In this document: positions 24,917 to 33,313 of the stretch, piece after piece
Position numbering within the stretch: position 1 is the stretch's first letter
Layout: every line of letters starts with the position of its first letter
Source of the DNA: an uncultured Spirochaetales bacterium
GTDB taxonomy: Bacteria; Spirochaetota; Spirochaetia; DTKZ01
DNA length: 36,666 nucleotides
Assembly (NCBI GenBank): GCA_937991975.1
Contig: CALKLC010000042.1
Location: 1 to 36,666 of the forward strand
Reading direction: 5' to 3'
Position numbers and translations under genes: made by a program
Notes under the pieces: model-generated
The model's input: only the letters and a program-made list of their open reading frames with translations
What the model was told of the DNA's origin: nothing
Databases searched by the model: none

Positions 24917-27001
24917 ATGATGGACATCTCTAAAATGCGGAACATTGGGATCAGTGCCCATATCGATTCCGGCAAGACCACGCTTACGGAACGGATCCTG
25001 TACTACTGCGATAAGATCCACATGATCCATGAAGTCAAGGGGAAAGATGGACATGGGGCCACGATGGACTACATGGAATTGGAGCGGGAAAGGGGAATCA
25101 CGATCACATCCGCTTCCACCAACGTTACCTGGAAAGAGCATACGATCAATATCATCGATACCCCAGGCCATGTGGATTTCACCATCGAAGTAGAACGATC
25201 CCTCCGGGTTCTGGATGGGGCTATTCTCGTGCTTTGCTCGGTGGGTGGGGTACAGTCCCAGTCGATCACAGTGGATAGACAGCTCCGAAGGTACAACGTG
25301 CCTTTCATCGCGTTCGTCAATAAGCTGGACCGTACGGGTGCAAATCCTTACAAGGTGAAGGAGCAGATCCGGGACAAACTGGGACACAACGCGGTACTGG
25401 TACAGATTCCCATCGGATTGGAGGACAAATTCCAGGGGGTGGTGGATCTCATCCAGATGAAGGCACTGTATTTCGAAGGGCCTAACGGTGACGAAGTGGT
25501 AGAACGGGAAATCCCGGCCGAGCTGCAGATGGAAGCAGAAAAACGAAGGGAAGAGCTGATCGATGCTGCGTCGTTATTTTCCGATGAACTGGCCGAAGCT
25601 TTTCTCGAAGGGGCGGAAACAGAAGCCCAGATTTATCAAGCTATCCGCAAAGGGGTTTTATCCAGAAAAGTGATCCCCGTATTCATGGGCTCTGCTTACA
25701 AGAACAAAGGAGTGCAACCCTTACTGGATGGAGTGATCCATTATCTCCCAAATCCTTCTGAAGTAAAGAATACCGCTTTAGACCTGCATGATGGGGAAAA
25801 AGAGGTGGAATTGAAAGCCGATCCCAAGGAACCTGCCGTAGCATTGGCTTTCAAGCTGGAAGAAGGGCAGTATGGGCAGTTGACTTACATCAGGATCTAC
25901 CAGGGCATGATCCGCAAGGGGGACGAGCTGTACAACCCTCGTTTGCGGAGGAAGTTCAAGGTAGGAAGGCTGATTCGGATGCATGCCCATGAGATGGAAG
26001 ATATTACTGAGGCGGTGTGCGGAGATATCGTTGCGTTGTTCGGGATCGATTGTGCTTCGGGGGATACCTTCTGCCATCCAAGTATCAACTACTCGATGAC
26101 CTCGATGTATGTGCCTGCCCCTGTGATTTCGCTGGCCGTGTTCCCGAAGGACAAAACCTCGGCCGATCAGATGGCGAAGGCTTTGGGCCGGTTCACTAAA
26201 GAGGACCCTACCTTCCGTACCTATGTGGATCCGGAATCCAACCAGACCATTATTCAAGGGATGGGAGAGCTCCACCTGGATGTGTACATCGAACGCATGA
26301 AACGGGAGTATCGGGCAGAAGTGGAAACCGGCATGCCTCAGGTAGCCTACCGGGAGACTATTACCCAGAGAGCCGATTTCGATTATACCCACAAAAAGCA
26401 AACAGGAGGAGCCGGACAGTTTGGCAGGGTGGCGGGATACATGGAACCCTGTGAAGAGAAGGAGTACGAGTTCGTCAATATGATCAAAGGGGGTGTGATC
26501 CCCAACGAGTTCATCCCCTCCTGCGATAAGGGGTTCCAGGCTGCCCGGATGAAGGGTACGTTGATTGGATTCCCTGTGGTGAATATCCGCTGTGTTATCA
26601 ATGATGGGAGCACCCACCCGGTAGATTCCTCTGATATCGCCTTCCAGCAGGCTGCCATCGGGGCCTTTCGTCAGGCATACGAAAAGGCCAAACCAGTGAT
26701 ACTCGAACCCATCATGAAGGTGACAGTGGAAGGCCCCTCCGAGTTCCAGGGAAACATCTTCGGAAGCCTGAACCAGAGAAGGGGTATCATCGTAAGTTCC
26801 ACAGAGGAGAACAACTTCTGTCGCATCGAAGCTGAGGTCCCCTTGAGTGAAATGTTCGGATATTCCACGGTTCTGCGATCGCTGACGCAGGGTAAAGCAG
26901 AATTTTCGATGGAATTTCTCAAGTACGGTCGTGTGCCACATGCGATCGCAGAAGAGTTAAAGAAAGCCTATCAAGAAAAACGACGAAAGGAACAGAAATA
27001 A
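24917..27001 (+). CDS. fusA: Elongation factor G, mitochondrial EF-G1 / spdEFG1 type
   Basis: 694 residues, a normal EF-G length. The G domain has G1 AHIDSGKTT, the switch region [16 protein letters not shown] and NKLD. The sequence follows the mitochondrial EF-G1 pattern: [109 protein letters not shown]. By established classification this group (spdEFG1) occurs in spirochaetes, planctomycetes and some deltaproteobacteria beside spdEFG2, with EFG1 for translocation and EFG2 for ribosome recycling. The ribosome binding site gagagga is about 12 bases from the ATG. It stands outside any str operon. Confidence 0.93.
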   Translation: MMDISKMRNIGISAHIDSGKTTLTERILYYCDKIHMIHEVKGKDGHGATMDYMELERERGITITSASTNVTWKEHTINIIDTPGHVDFTIEVERSLRVLDGAILVLCSVGGVQSQSITVDRQLRRYNVPFIAFVNKLDRTGANPYKVKEQIRDKLGHNAVLVQIPIGLEDKFQGVVDLIQMKALYFEGPNGDEVVEREIPAELQMEAEKRREELIDAASLFSDELAEAFLEGAETEAQIYQAIRKGVLSRKVIPVFMGSAYKNKGVQPLLDGVIHYLPNPSEVKNTALDLHDGEKEVELKADPKEPAVALAFKLEEGQYGQLTYIRIYQGMIRKGDELYNPRLRRKFKVGRLIRMHAHEMEDITEAVCGDIVALFGIDCASGDTFCHPSINYSMTSMYVPAPVISLAVFPKDKTSADQMAKALGRFTKEDPTFRTYVDPESNQTIIQGMGELHLDVYIERMKREYRAEVETGMPQVAYRETITQRADFDYTHKKQTGGAGQFGRVAGYMEPCEEKEYEFVNMIKGGVIPNEFIPSCDKGFQAARMKGTLIGFPVVNIRCVINDGSTHPVDSSDIAFQQAAIGAFRQAYEKAKPVILEPIMKVTVEGPSEFQGNIFGSLNQRRGIIVSSTEENNFCRIEAEVPLSEMFGYSTVLRSLTQGKAEFSMEFLKYGRVPHAIAEELKKAYQEKRRKEQK

Positions 27002-27043
27002 TCATTTATCCATGATACAATACAGGAAAAGTGAGGGGATAGA

Positions 27044-27748
27044 ATGGTAAGGAAAGAACTGATTCGACGCAGCCCTTTGCGGGCCCTCGAAAAATCCTTG
27101 AAGGAACCTTTACAGAAGGGAGAAATAGCCATCGTGGCCTCTCCCAAGGGAATCGGGAAAACCGGATGTCTGGTGCATATTGCCACTGACAGTCTGTTGC
27201 AGAACAAACAGGTTATCCATGTGTCCTTTTCCACCCGGACCGACCATATCATCAGCTGGTACGAAGACATCTTCAAGGAAGTAGCCCGTAAGCTGAATGC
27301 AGCGATGGAGGTACATGACGAAATCATCCGGCATCGGGTGATCATGAGCTTCAACCAGGAGGGGATAAAAACACAGCAGATCCTCCGAAGCCTTACAGCA
27401 ATGATTCGGGATGGAAACTTCGCTGCAAATCTGATCATGGTGGATGGGTATAATTTCTATCTGGCTACTCCAGAGGATCTTCGATTGATCAAAGAGTTTG
27501 CCAAAGAAGTGGGGGTCTCCATCTGGTTCAGCGCTACGGTGAAACCGGAAAACGAAAAGATCTGGAACCGGGATGTCCCACCTTCCTTGAAGCCCTTCGA
27601 AGAGCTGATCGATGTGCTTATCACCCTGGGCGAAGCAGAAGGGAACATTCTCATCCGTCTGGTAAAAGATCGGGACTCGTATCCCCGGAAAGATCTGAGC
27701 ATCCATCTGGATCCAAAAACCCTCATGATTGTAGAAGATAGATCGTAG
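27044..27748 (+). CDS. P-loop NTPase of unknown function
   Basis: 234 residues. The N-terminal helix is followed by a Walker-A-like loop ASPKGIGKTG (about 32-41), then QVIHVSFSTRTDHIISWYEDIF. NLIMVDGYNF near residue 132 is a Walker-B-like strand. The order and spacing resemble RecA/KaiC-type or AAA ATPase cores with a reduced lid, but I cannot name the family. No signal peptide or membrane span is seen, so it is probably cytoplasmic. A ribosome binding site (gagggg) precedes the ATG. It lies 10 bases ahead of the ribA-like gene, so the two probably share a transcript. Confidence 0.6.
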   Translation: MVRKELIRRSPLRALEKSLKEPLQKGEIAIVASPKGIGKTGCLVHIATDSLLQNKQVIHVSFSTRTDHIISWYEDIFKEVARKLNAAMEVHDEIIRHRVIMSFNQEGIKTQQILRSLTAMIRDGNFAANLIMVDGYNFYLATPEDLRLIKEFAKEVGVSIWFSATVKPENEKIWNRDVPPSLKPFEELIDVLITLGEAEGNILIRLVKDRDSYPRKDLSIHLDPKTLMIVEDRS

Positions 27749-27758
27749 AAGGAAAAAC

Positions 27759-28484
27759 ATGGAAAAATCGGAATTGTTTTCTCGCTGTGATCAGGTAGTT
27801 TCCCGCGAAGAACTGCTGAAGAAAATGAAAGGAACACCCGATTTCATACCAGAAGAGTACTATTGTAAGGGAATCGGACAGTACTGTATGGAGGAGGGGC
27901 TTTGCGTACAATTGGTAGCGAGGGCGCATTTCCCTACCCGTTTCGGGGAGTTCACCCTGTATGGATTCTACGATGGGAGGGAAGACAAGGAGCATACAGC
28001 AGTAGTTCGAGGGAATGTGGAGGGAAAGGAGGGCGTACCCCTTCGGGTGCACTCCCAGTGTCATACGGGCGACGTCCTGGGGTCTCTCCGGTGCGATTGC
28101 AGGGATCAGCTGGAAGCAGCCCTTCGGTATATCGGTGGTAGAGACACGGGGGTTCTCATTTACCTGATGCAGGAGGGCCGGGGGATTGGGTTGTTGAACA
28201 AGATCAAAGCCTACCAGTTGCAGGATCTCGGTCTGGATACGGTGGAAGCGAACCATTTTCTGGGATACCCTGGAGAAACTCGGGATTATCGGGTGGCCGC
28301 CAGGATTATTCAGCTTCTGGGGATACGCTCCATAGCCCTCCTGACCAACAATCCGGACAAGATCGAAAAGTTACAGAAGGAAGGTGTCCAGATCACCGAA
28401 CGGATTCCTCTGGTGATCCCCCCTACCCCACACGATGAACAGTATCTCGAGACAAAACGAAAAAAAATGGGACATCTCTTCTAA
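27759..28484 (+). CDS. ribA: GTP cyclohydrolase II
   Basis: 241 residues, including a 50-residue N-terminal extension. It makes 2,5-diamino-6-ribosylamino-4(3H)-pyrimidinone 5'-phosphate from GTP, the first step of riboflavin synthesis. Catalytic signature: RVHSQCHTGDVLGSLRCDC supplies the three zinc cysteines, followed by LMQEGRGIGLLNKIKAY and ALLTNNPDKIEKL. The usual ADxRDY element appears as GYPGETRDY. The protein lacks the DHBP synthase (RibB) half. No other rib gene is in the window, so its pathway context here is thin. The BMP-type importer upstream could in principle be a riboflavin transporter, but nothing shows this. Confidence 0.9.
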   Translation: MEKSELFSRCDQVVSREELLKKMKGTPDFIPEEYYCKGIGQYCMEEGLCVQLVARAHFPTRFGEFTLYGFYDGREDKEHTAVVRGNVEGKEGVPLRVHSQCHTGDVLGSLRCDCRDQLEAALRYIGGRDTGVLIYLMQEGRGIGLLNKIKAYQLQDLGLDTVEANHFLGYPGETRDYRVAARIIQLLGIRSIALLTNNPDKIEKLQKEGVQITERIPLVIPPTPHDEQYLETKRKKMGHLF

Positions 28485-28487
28485 GGT

Positions 28488-30818
28488 ATGTACTTCCATA
28501 AACTCATCCACCCCACCAACTGCACGTATTTCGAAGCTTCCTCGATTCGCATGGATGTTACCCATCTGGGGGAAGATGTGTACCGGGTGGTATGGGAAGA
28601 TCCCCGATGGGCGGAAGAGGAAAGCCCTGCGGAGCTCACCAGGACCGGATGGAGCCGGGAAAAGCGGGGAAATGTTCTTTCTAAAGGGAACGGGTTCGAT
28701 GTGTATTGGGGAAAGGAACGGATCCTTTCCACACGGGACGGAAAAGGGTTTGGAGCTCTGGGGAAGAGCTGGGTGATAAACTTCCAGCCCGAAGAACGGT
28801 TTCGAATTTATGGTCTCGGAGAAAAGGCTTTCCCTCTGGAACGATCCGGTATCCGTACCAGGTTCTACAATACGGATGTATGGGCCGATTTTCCAGCTCC
28901 CATCCATAGGGATGGGAATCCGGATCCCCTGTACGCTTCTATTCCGTATGTGCTGGTAGATGCGGGATCTGCCTGGGTGGGGATCCTCCTCTCGACTTCC
29001 TACCCTGCCTTCGCTTCTCTTATGGCGGAAGATGCCATTGCCGATTCCCTCCATGGATCAAGTTCCCTTCCCAGATGGTTTTCCCTCGGTGCAGAAGGGG
29101 GGAAGCCTGAGCTGTACATCCTGGTTGGGGATTCCCCCAAAACAGTCACATCCCGTCTCCAGAGGCTTCAGGGGAAGGTTCCCCTTCCGCCTCTCTGGGC
29201 TCTGGGGTACCATCAGAGCCGATGGGGGTATGGGCGCTATACGGATCTGGATGAACTGGACCGGCTATTCCAGAAGCACCATATCCCCTGTGACGCTCTC
29301 TGGCTCGATATCGATTACATGGATGGATTCAGAGTCTTCACCTGGGATGAAAAGAAGTTCAGTCATCCAAAGAACCAGGTAGAGGATTTAAAGAAACGGT
29401 CCCGCAGGGTTGTGCCTATCCTGGATCCGGGGATCAAGAGGGAAGAGTCCTTCGATGTATACCAGGAAGCGATGGGAAAGAATCTCCTCTGTCTGACTCC
29501 GGAGGGAAGACCCTTTGTGGGGTTTGTATGGCCAGGGGAAACGGTATTCCCTGATTTTTCCCTTCCCGAAGCCCGGGAGTGGTGGGCCGAGCGGGTCAAG
29601 AAGTTCCTGAGTGCTGGAATAGAAGGGCTCTGGCTGGATATGAACGATCCTTCCACAGGTTCTGTGGATCCCCAAAGTATGCTGTTCCAGCGTGGGAAAA
29701 AGCCCCACGCTTTCTACCACAACGCGTACTGTCTGGGGATGCAGAAGGCTGTCTGGGAGGGCTTTCAGAAAGCCTTTCCCGGCAGGAGACCTTTCCTCAT
29801 AAGCCGTAGCGCTTTCGTGTCTTCCAGTCGTTTCGGAGGCATCTGGGGTGGAGACAACTGGTCGAACAGGCACCATCTGTCTCTCTCCATTCCCCTCTGT
29901 TTGGGACTTTCCCTCAGTGGGCAGCCTTTCTGCGGGGTGGATATCCCTGGTTTTGGGGGGGATGCGGATCCGGAACTTGCCATAGACTGGTACAAAGCCT
30001 GCTTCCTCTTCCCCCTGTTTCGGAATCACTCAGTGAAAGGGAGCAAACCCCAGGAACCCTGGCAGTTTGGAGAAAAGGCCCTTTCTGTCATCCGGGACTA
30101 CATCTGCCTTCGATACCGGCTTCTACCGTACCTGTACAATCTCTTTGCCGAGGAGGAGGAAACAGGGGATCCCATCCTTCGACCTCTATTCCTCGAATTC
30201 CCCGAGGATCGGGAAGAGGCCGCTCCTTTCCTGGATACCGAGTTCTTTGTGGGGCCGTTTCTCCTTCACGCTCCGATCCTGGAGGGGAAAGAAAGGGAAG
30301 TGTTTCTTCCTGGGAAAGGGATCCGCTTTTACGATTGGTTCAATAACCGCTGGGAAGAAGGGGGGACGCGGGTAAAGGCGAAAGCTGGGCTCTCGAGTAC
30401 ACCGATCTTTGTCCGGGAAGGGACAATTCTCCCCCTGCAGCCGGCAGAGGCCTCCTTGATGGAGAAAGATCTTTCTGCTGTAGAGTTGCACCTCTTCCTG
30501 CGGAAGGATACCTCTGTGGAAGGCCGGTACCGGTATCGTTTCGACGACGGAGAAACCTATGGGTATCGGAAAGGGATCAGAACCGAGTTTTCCATGGTTG
30601 TCACTGTGGCAGGAGATACGGTTCGGGTCCGGCTGCTGGAAAAATCCTTCCATTTTAAACCCTGCCGGATCAGTTTTGTGGTGTACGATCGGTTCGAGAA
30701 AGTCATCGTCACTGACGGAATCCGGGAAGAACACCTCTTTACTGAAAAGTACACCTTTCAGTTGCCAGGAAAGAGTCTCAGCCTGAGGCGGACCCGGGAA
30801 ACGGTTCTCAAGAATTGA
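28488..30818 (+). CDS. Glycoside hydrolase family 31 (alpha-glucosidase-like)
   Basis: 776 residues without a signal peptide, so probably cytoplasmic. GH31 motifs are clear: FRIYGLGEKAFPLERSG, PPLWALGYHQSRWGYGRYTDLDEL, DALWLDIDYMDGFRVFTWD. The nucleophile motif is GLWLDMNDPS, with Asp at about residue 384, and the acid/base motif is WGGDNWS, with Asp at about 456. GVDIPGFGGDADPELAIDWYKACFLFPLFRNHS completes the family set. It cleaves alpha-glucosides from the non-reducing end (maltose or maltooligosaccharides are likely), though GH31 also includes alpha-xylosidases. It begins four bases after ribA and is the last gene of this run. Confidence 0.93.
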   Translation: MYFHKLIHPTNCTYFEASSIRMDVTHLGEDVYRVVWEDPRWAEEESPAELTRTGWSREKRGNVLSKGNGFDVYWGKERILSTRDGKGFGALGKSWVINFQPEERFRIYGLGEKAFPLERSGIRTRFYNTDVWADFPAPIHRDGNPDPLYASIPYVLVDAGSAWVGILLSTSYPAFASLMAEDAIADSLHGSSSLPRWFSLGAEGGKPELYILVGDSPKTVTSRLQRLQGKVPLPPLWALGYHQSRWGYGRYTDLDELDRLFQKHHIPCDALWLDIDYMDGFRVFTWDEKKFSHPKNQVEDLKKRSRRVVPILDPGIKREESFDVYQEAMGKNLLCLTPEGRPFVGFVWPGETVFPDFSLPEAREWWAERVKKFLSAGIEGLWLDMNDPSTGSVDPQSMLFQRGKKPHAFYHNAYCLGMQKAVWEGFQKAFPGRRPFLISRSAFVSSSRFGGIWGGDNWSNRHHLSLSIPLCLGLSLSGQPFCGVDIPGFGGDADPELAIDWYKACFLFPLFRNHSVKGSKPQEPWQFGEKALSVIRDYICLRYRLLPYLYNLFAEEEETGDPILRPLFLEFPEDREEAAPFLDTEFFVGPFLLHAPILEGKEREVFLPGKGIRFYDWFNNRWEEGGTRVKAKAGLSSTPIFVREGTILPLQPAEASLMEKDLSAVELHLFLRKDTSVEGRYRYRFDDGETYGYRKGIRTEFSMVVTVAGDTVRVRLLEKSFHFKPCRISFVVYDRFEKVIVTDGIREEHLFTEKYTFQLPGKSLSLRRTRETVLKN

Positions 30819-30875
30819 AGATTCCACTGGAATTGGTGATTTTTTGAGACACCTCTGCGGGCGGGAAAAGAGATT

Positions 30876-30894
30876 TAAGTGGTGCCAAAATTGT
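30876..30894 (-). repeat. Intergenic repeat, copy 3 of 3 (inverted relative to 1 and 2)
   Basis: Exact reverse complement of acaattttggcaccactta. Read in the same orientation as copies 1 and 2, it shares two bases beyond the 5' edge with copy 1 (cc) and two beyond the 3' edge with copy 2 (aa). It is about 150 bases upstream of the ptb -35 box. Confidence 0.9.
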
Positions 30895-31014
30895 GGTGGG
30901 GCCTCATATTCGGTTTTAAGATCCACGTTATATCTTTGTATTATATCTTGGTATTCTGTCCAAACAGAGCGCCTCTTAGCCCTTGGAAAAGTTCGGTATA
31001 TATGTTGTTGAAAT

Positions 31015-31031
31015 CGCAATATTGTGTTGCG
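31015..31031. promoter_or_regulatory. Possible operator upstream of ptb
   Basis: Inverted repeat cgcaa-tattgtg-ttgcg ending 15 bases before the ptb -35 box. The position fits an activator or repressor site. Nothing identifies the regulator and the half-sites are short. Confidence 0.3.
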
Positions 31032-31046
31032 TAGATAACATTTTTC

Positions 31047-31076
31047 TTGACGAAATTCGATGGCTCCTTCTATAAT
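31047..31076 (+). promoter_or_regulatory. Sigma-70-type promoter of ptb-buk
   Basis: TTGACG (31047-31052), an 18-base spacer and a perfect TATAAT (31071-31076). The TTG of the -35 box is the codon used as start by the ORF track (31047), so that start is upstream of transcription and cannot be right. The expected start of transcription is near 31083, and agagg precedes the ATG at 31113. Confidence 0.7.
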
Positions 31077-31112
31077 CGATTCAGAATACAATCTATTCTT
31101 AAGAGGAATCCA

Positions 31113-32030
31113 ATGCGAAAGAATCTATCCGAATTCGTAGAAGAAGCCCGACAGGGCAAGAAAAAACGGATCGTTGTCGCCGCATCAGAGGATAAACATG
31201 TGCTGGAAGCTGTCCGGGATGCCATCAAAGAAGGGATCGTGGAAGCAATTCTAGTTGGATCGAAGAGTGAGACCGAGCGTCTTATGGATGAAATCGGGTT
31301 CGATCGTTCCGCGGCAGAGATCATCCCTGCTGGAGATCCTGCGGAATCAGCCATCAAAGCGGTGAGTCTCATCCGGGAAAAGAGGGCTGAAGTGTTGATG
31401 AAAGGGTTGGTTCAAACGGCTGCCCTTCTGAAGGCTGTACTGGACAAGGAAAAGGGGCTTCGAACCGGCGCGTTGCTCAGTCACCTCGGGTTGTTCCAGT
31501 CCCCCTACTACCACAAACTGTTCGGTGTTACCGACGCAGGGATGAACGTGGCTCCCTCTTTCGAAGAAAAGGTCTCGATCCTGACCAATGCGGTGGAGAT
31601 GTTCCATAAAATTGGAATTTCCATGCCAAAGGTAGCGGTAGTGGCAGCTGTGGAGACGGTGAATCCAAAGATGGACGCTACAGTGCATGCAGCCCTCCTG
31701 ACCCAGATGAACCGAAGGGGACAGATCAAAGGGTGTATCATAGACGGTCCTCTGGCTCTGGACAATGCCGTATCAAAGGAAGCGGCCAGGCATAAAGGGA
31801 TAGAGAGTGATGTCGCGGGGGATGCGGATATCCTCCTGGTGCCCGATATCGAAAGCGGAAACCTGATCTACAAGGCCCTGAACTTCCTTGGGGGTGCGGT
31901 AGCTGGGGGGGTGATCCTGGGGGCGTCTGCTCCAATCGTACTTACCAGCCGGGCCGATTCCGAACAGAGCAAACATTATTCCATCGCTCTGGCGGTCGCG
32001 CTAAGCCGTGACTCGGTCTTTATGTCGTGA
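31113..32030 (+). CDS. ptb: Phosphate butyryltransferase (phosphate acetyl/butyryl transferase family)
   Basis: 305 residues from the ATG at 31113. Converts butyryl-CoA or a branched acyl-CoA and phosphate to acyl-phosphate and CoA. Family motifs: RIVVAASEDKHVLEAVRDAIKEGIVEAILVGS, GLVQTAALLKAVLDKEKGLRTGALLSHLGLF, VEMFHKIGISMPKVAVVAAVETVNPKMDATVHAALL, GCIIDGPLALDNAVS, and DILLVPDIESGNLIYKALNFLGGAVAGGVILGASAPIVLTSRAD. The length and the following kinase gene favour Ptb over Pta. Strong promoter and possible operator upstream. Likely product acids are butyrate, isobutyrate, isovalerate or 2-methylbutyrate. Confidence 0.93.
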   Translation: MRKNLSEFVEEARQGKKKRIVVAASEDKHVLEAVRDAIKEGIVEAILVGSKSETERLMDEIGFDRSAAEIIPAGDPAESAIKAVSLIREKRAEVLMKGLVQTAALLKAVLDKEKGLRTGALLSHLGLFQSPYYHKLFGVTDAGMNVAPSFEEKVSILTNAVEMFHKIGISMPKVAVVAAVETVNPKMDATVHAALLTQMNRRGQIKGCIIDGPLALDNAVSKEAARHKGIESDVAGDADILLVPDIESGNLIYKALNFLGGAVAGGVILGASAPIVLTSRADSEQSKHYSIALAVALSRDSVFMS

Positions 32031-32075
32031 GTCCCGGTACTTGTGATCTCAATTGAAGAGAAGGAAGGTCTCATT

Positions 32076-33152
32076 ATGGAACAGGCATTAATCCTAGCGA
32101 TCAATCCAGGTTCCACCTCGACCAAAATCGGTGTATTCCGGGGTCAGGAACTTATTCTGGAACGAACGATCCGTCATTCTGCGGAGGAACTCGCCCCCTT
32201 CAAGAAAATAACCGATCAGTATGATTTCCGGAAGAACACGATTCTCAAGGAACTATCGGGTGCAGGGATCGGTATTTCGGCGATCCGAGTGGTGATGGGT
32301 AGGGGAGGACTCGTCAAACCCCTCCCTTCCGGTGTGTACGAGGTGAACGATCGGATGGAAGAGGATCTCCGCTCAGGTCTATTGGGGGAACATGCCAGCA
32401 ACCTGGGAGGCCTCATTGCCCGGGATATTGCCAGGTCCATTCCAGGGGCTAAGGCCTACATTGCCGATCCAGTGGTTGTTGACGAGCTGGAGGATGTTGC
32501 CCGTATTTCCGGGCATCCTTTGTTCGAGCGTAAATCGATCTTCCATGCACTGAACCAGAAAGCAATTGCCCGTCTCCATGCGGAAAAGATGGGAAAATCG
32601 TACGAAGAGTTATCCCTCATCGTGGCGCACCTGGGGGGCGGAATCAGTGTGGGAGCACACTATCGGGGTCGGGTGATCGATGTGAACCAGGCTCTGGACG
32701 GGGAGGGGCCCTTCTCGCCCGAACGGAGCGGTACTCTTCCCGTGGGGGATCTGGTAAAACTTTGCTATAGTGGCAAGTACACCCTGGAAGAAGTAAAAAA
32801 AATGATCACTGGAAAGGGCGGATACGTGGCCTACCTGGGGACGAACAACGCGCAGGAGGTGGAACAACGGGCCGCATCGGGAGATGCCGAAGCAAAGCTT
32901 GTTCGGGATGCGATGGTGTACCAGGTAGCAAAGGAAATCGGTGCTCTTTCCACTGTATTGAAGGGGCAGGTGGATGGAATCCTCATCACCGGGGGAATCG
33001 CCTTCAGCGATACCTTTACGCGAGACCTTACTGAACGGATCAAGCATCTGGGACCTGTGTTCATCTACCCAGGAGAGGATGAGCTGCGTGCCCTCGCCTA
33101 CAATGGGATGCGGGTTCTGGAAGGGAAGGTCACTCCGAAGGAATACAGGTAA
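32076..33152 (+). CDS. buk: Butyrate kinase (branched-chain fatty-acid kinase)
   Basis: 358 residues from the ATG at 32076, seven bases after aaggaagg; the track's GTG at 32043 adds 11 unlikely residues. It transfers phosphate from acyl-phosphate to ADP, the ATP-yielding last step. Acetokinase-family motifs: ALILAINPGSTSTKIGVF, VVMGRGGLVKPLPSGVYEVND, LIVAHLGGGISVGAHYRGRVIDVNQALDGEGPFSPERSG and ILITGGIAFSDTFTRDL. The ptb-buk order is classic. Because a 2-keto-acid oxidoreductase operon follows, branched-chain acids are a likely substrate class, but sequence alone does not separate butyrate from branched acids. Confidence 0.95.
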   Translation: MEQALILAINPGSTSTKIGVFRGQELILERTIRHSAEELAPFKKITDQYDFRKNTILKELSGAGIGISAIRVVMGRGGLVKPLPSGVYEVNDRMEEDLRSGLLGEHASNLGGLIARDIARSIPGAKAYIADPVVVDELEDVARISGHPLFERKSIFHALNQKAIARLHAEKMGKSYEELSLIVAHLGGGISVGAHYRGRVIDVNQALDGEGPFSPERSGTLPVGDLVKLCYSGKYTLEEVKKMITGKGGYVAYLGTNNAQEVEQRAASGDAEAKLVRDAMVYQVAKEIGALSTVLKGQVDGILITGGIAFSDTFTRDLTERIKHLGPVFIYPGEDELRALAYNGMRVLEGKVTPKEYR

Positions 33153-33313
33153 TTCGCAGAGGAAGCAGATAGTTGTCTAGAAAAATGGCCAGCCATCATA
33201 CCATCGAACAATACAACCGATGATAAAAGCAAAAGCGGCCCGGGCTTCTATCCCGGGCCGCAGGAGATGGAGGGGTGCTACAAGGTAGGGTACTAAGTTA
33301 CCTGAGAGTACAC
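33153..33313. other. Convergent intergenic region between buk and the oxidoreductase operon
   Basis: 161 bases between two converging operons. It holds one strong hairpin that suits the minus-strand operon (next entry). I see no gene in it. Confidence 0.6.
33235..33261 (-). terminator. Rho-independent terminator of the oxidoreductase operon
   Basis: A perfect ten-pair GC stem, gcggcccggg/cccgggccgc, with a seven-base loop. On the minus strand it is followed by ttttgctttta, a good U-tract, so it terminates the operon at 33314. On the plus strand no U-tract follows, so it would stop buk transcription only weakly. Confidence 0.8.

Larger units (their letters stand above)
30819..31112. other. 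Intergenic region between GH31 and phosphate butyryltransferase
   Basis: 294 bases holding a weak terminator candidate (attcc/ggaat stem at 30821-30833 then a T-run at 30840-30845), repeat copy 3, and the ptb promoter at 31047-31076. An inverted repeat, cgcaa-N7-ttgcg (31015-31031), lies just ahead of the -35 box and could be an operator. No ORF with a convincing start is present. The first three stretches on the ORF track that cross here are shadows. Confidence 0.6.

Noticed and set aside
31047-31112. TTG start for phosphate butyryltransferase at 31047
   Set aside because: The codon is the -35 box of a near-consensus promoter (TTGACG-18-TATAAT). The protein starts at the ATG at 31113 behind agagg.
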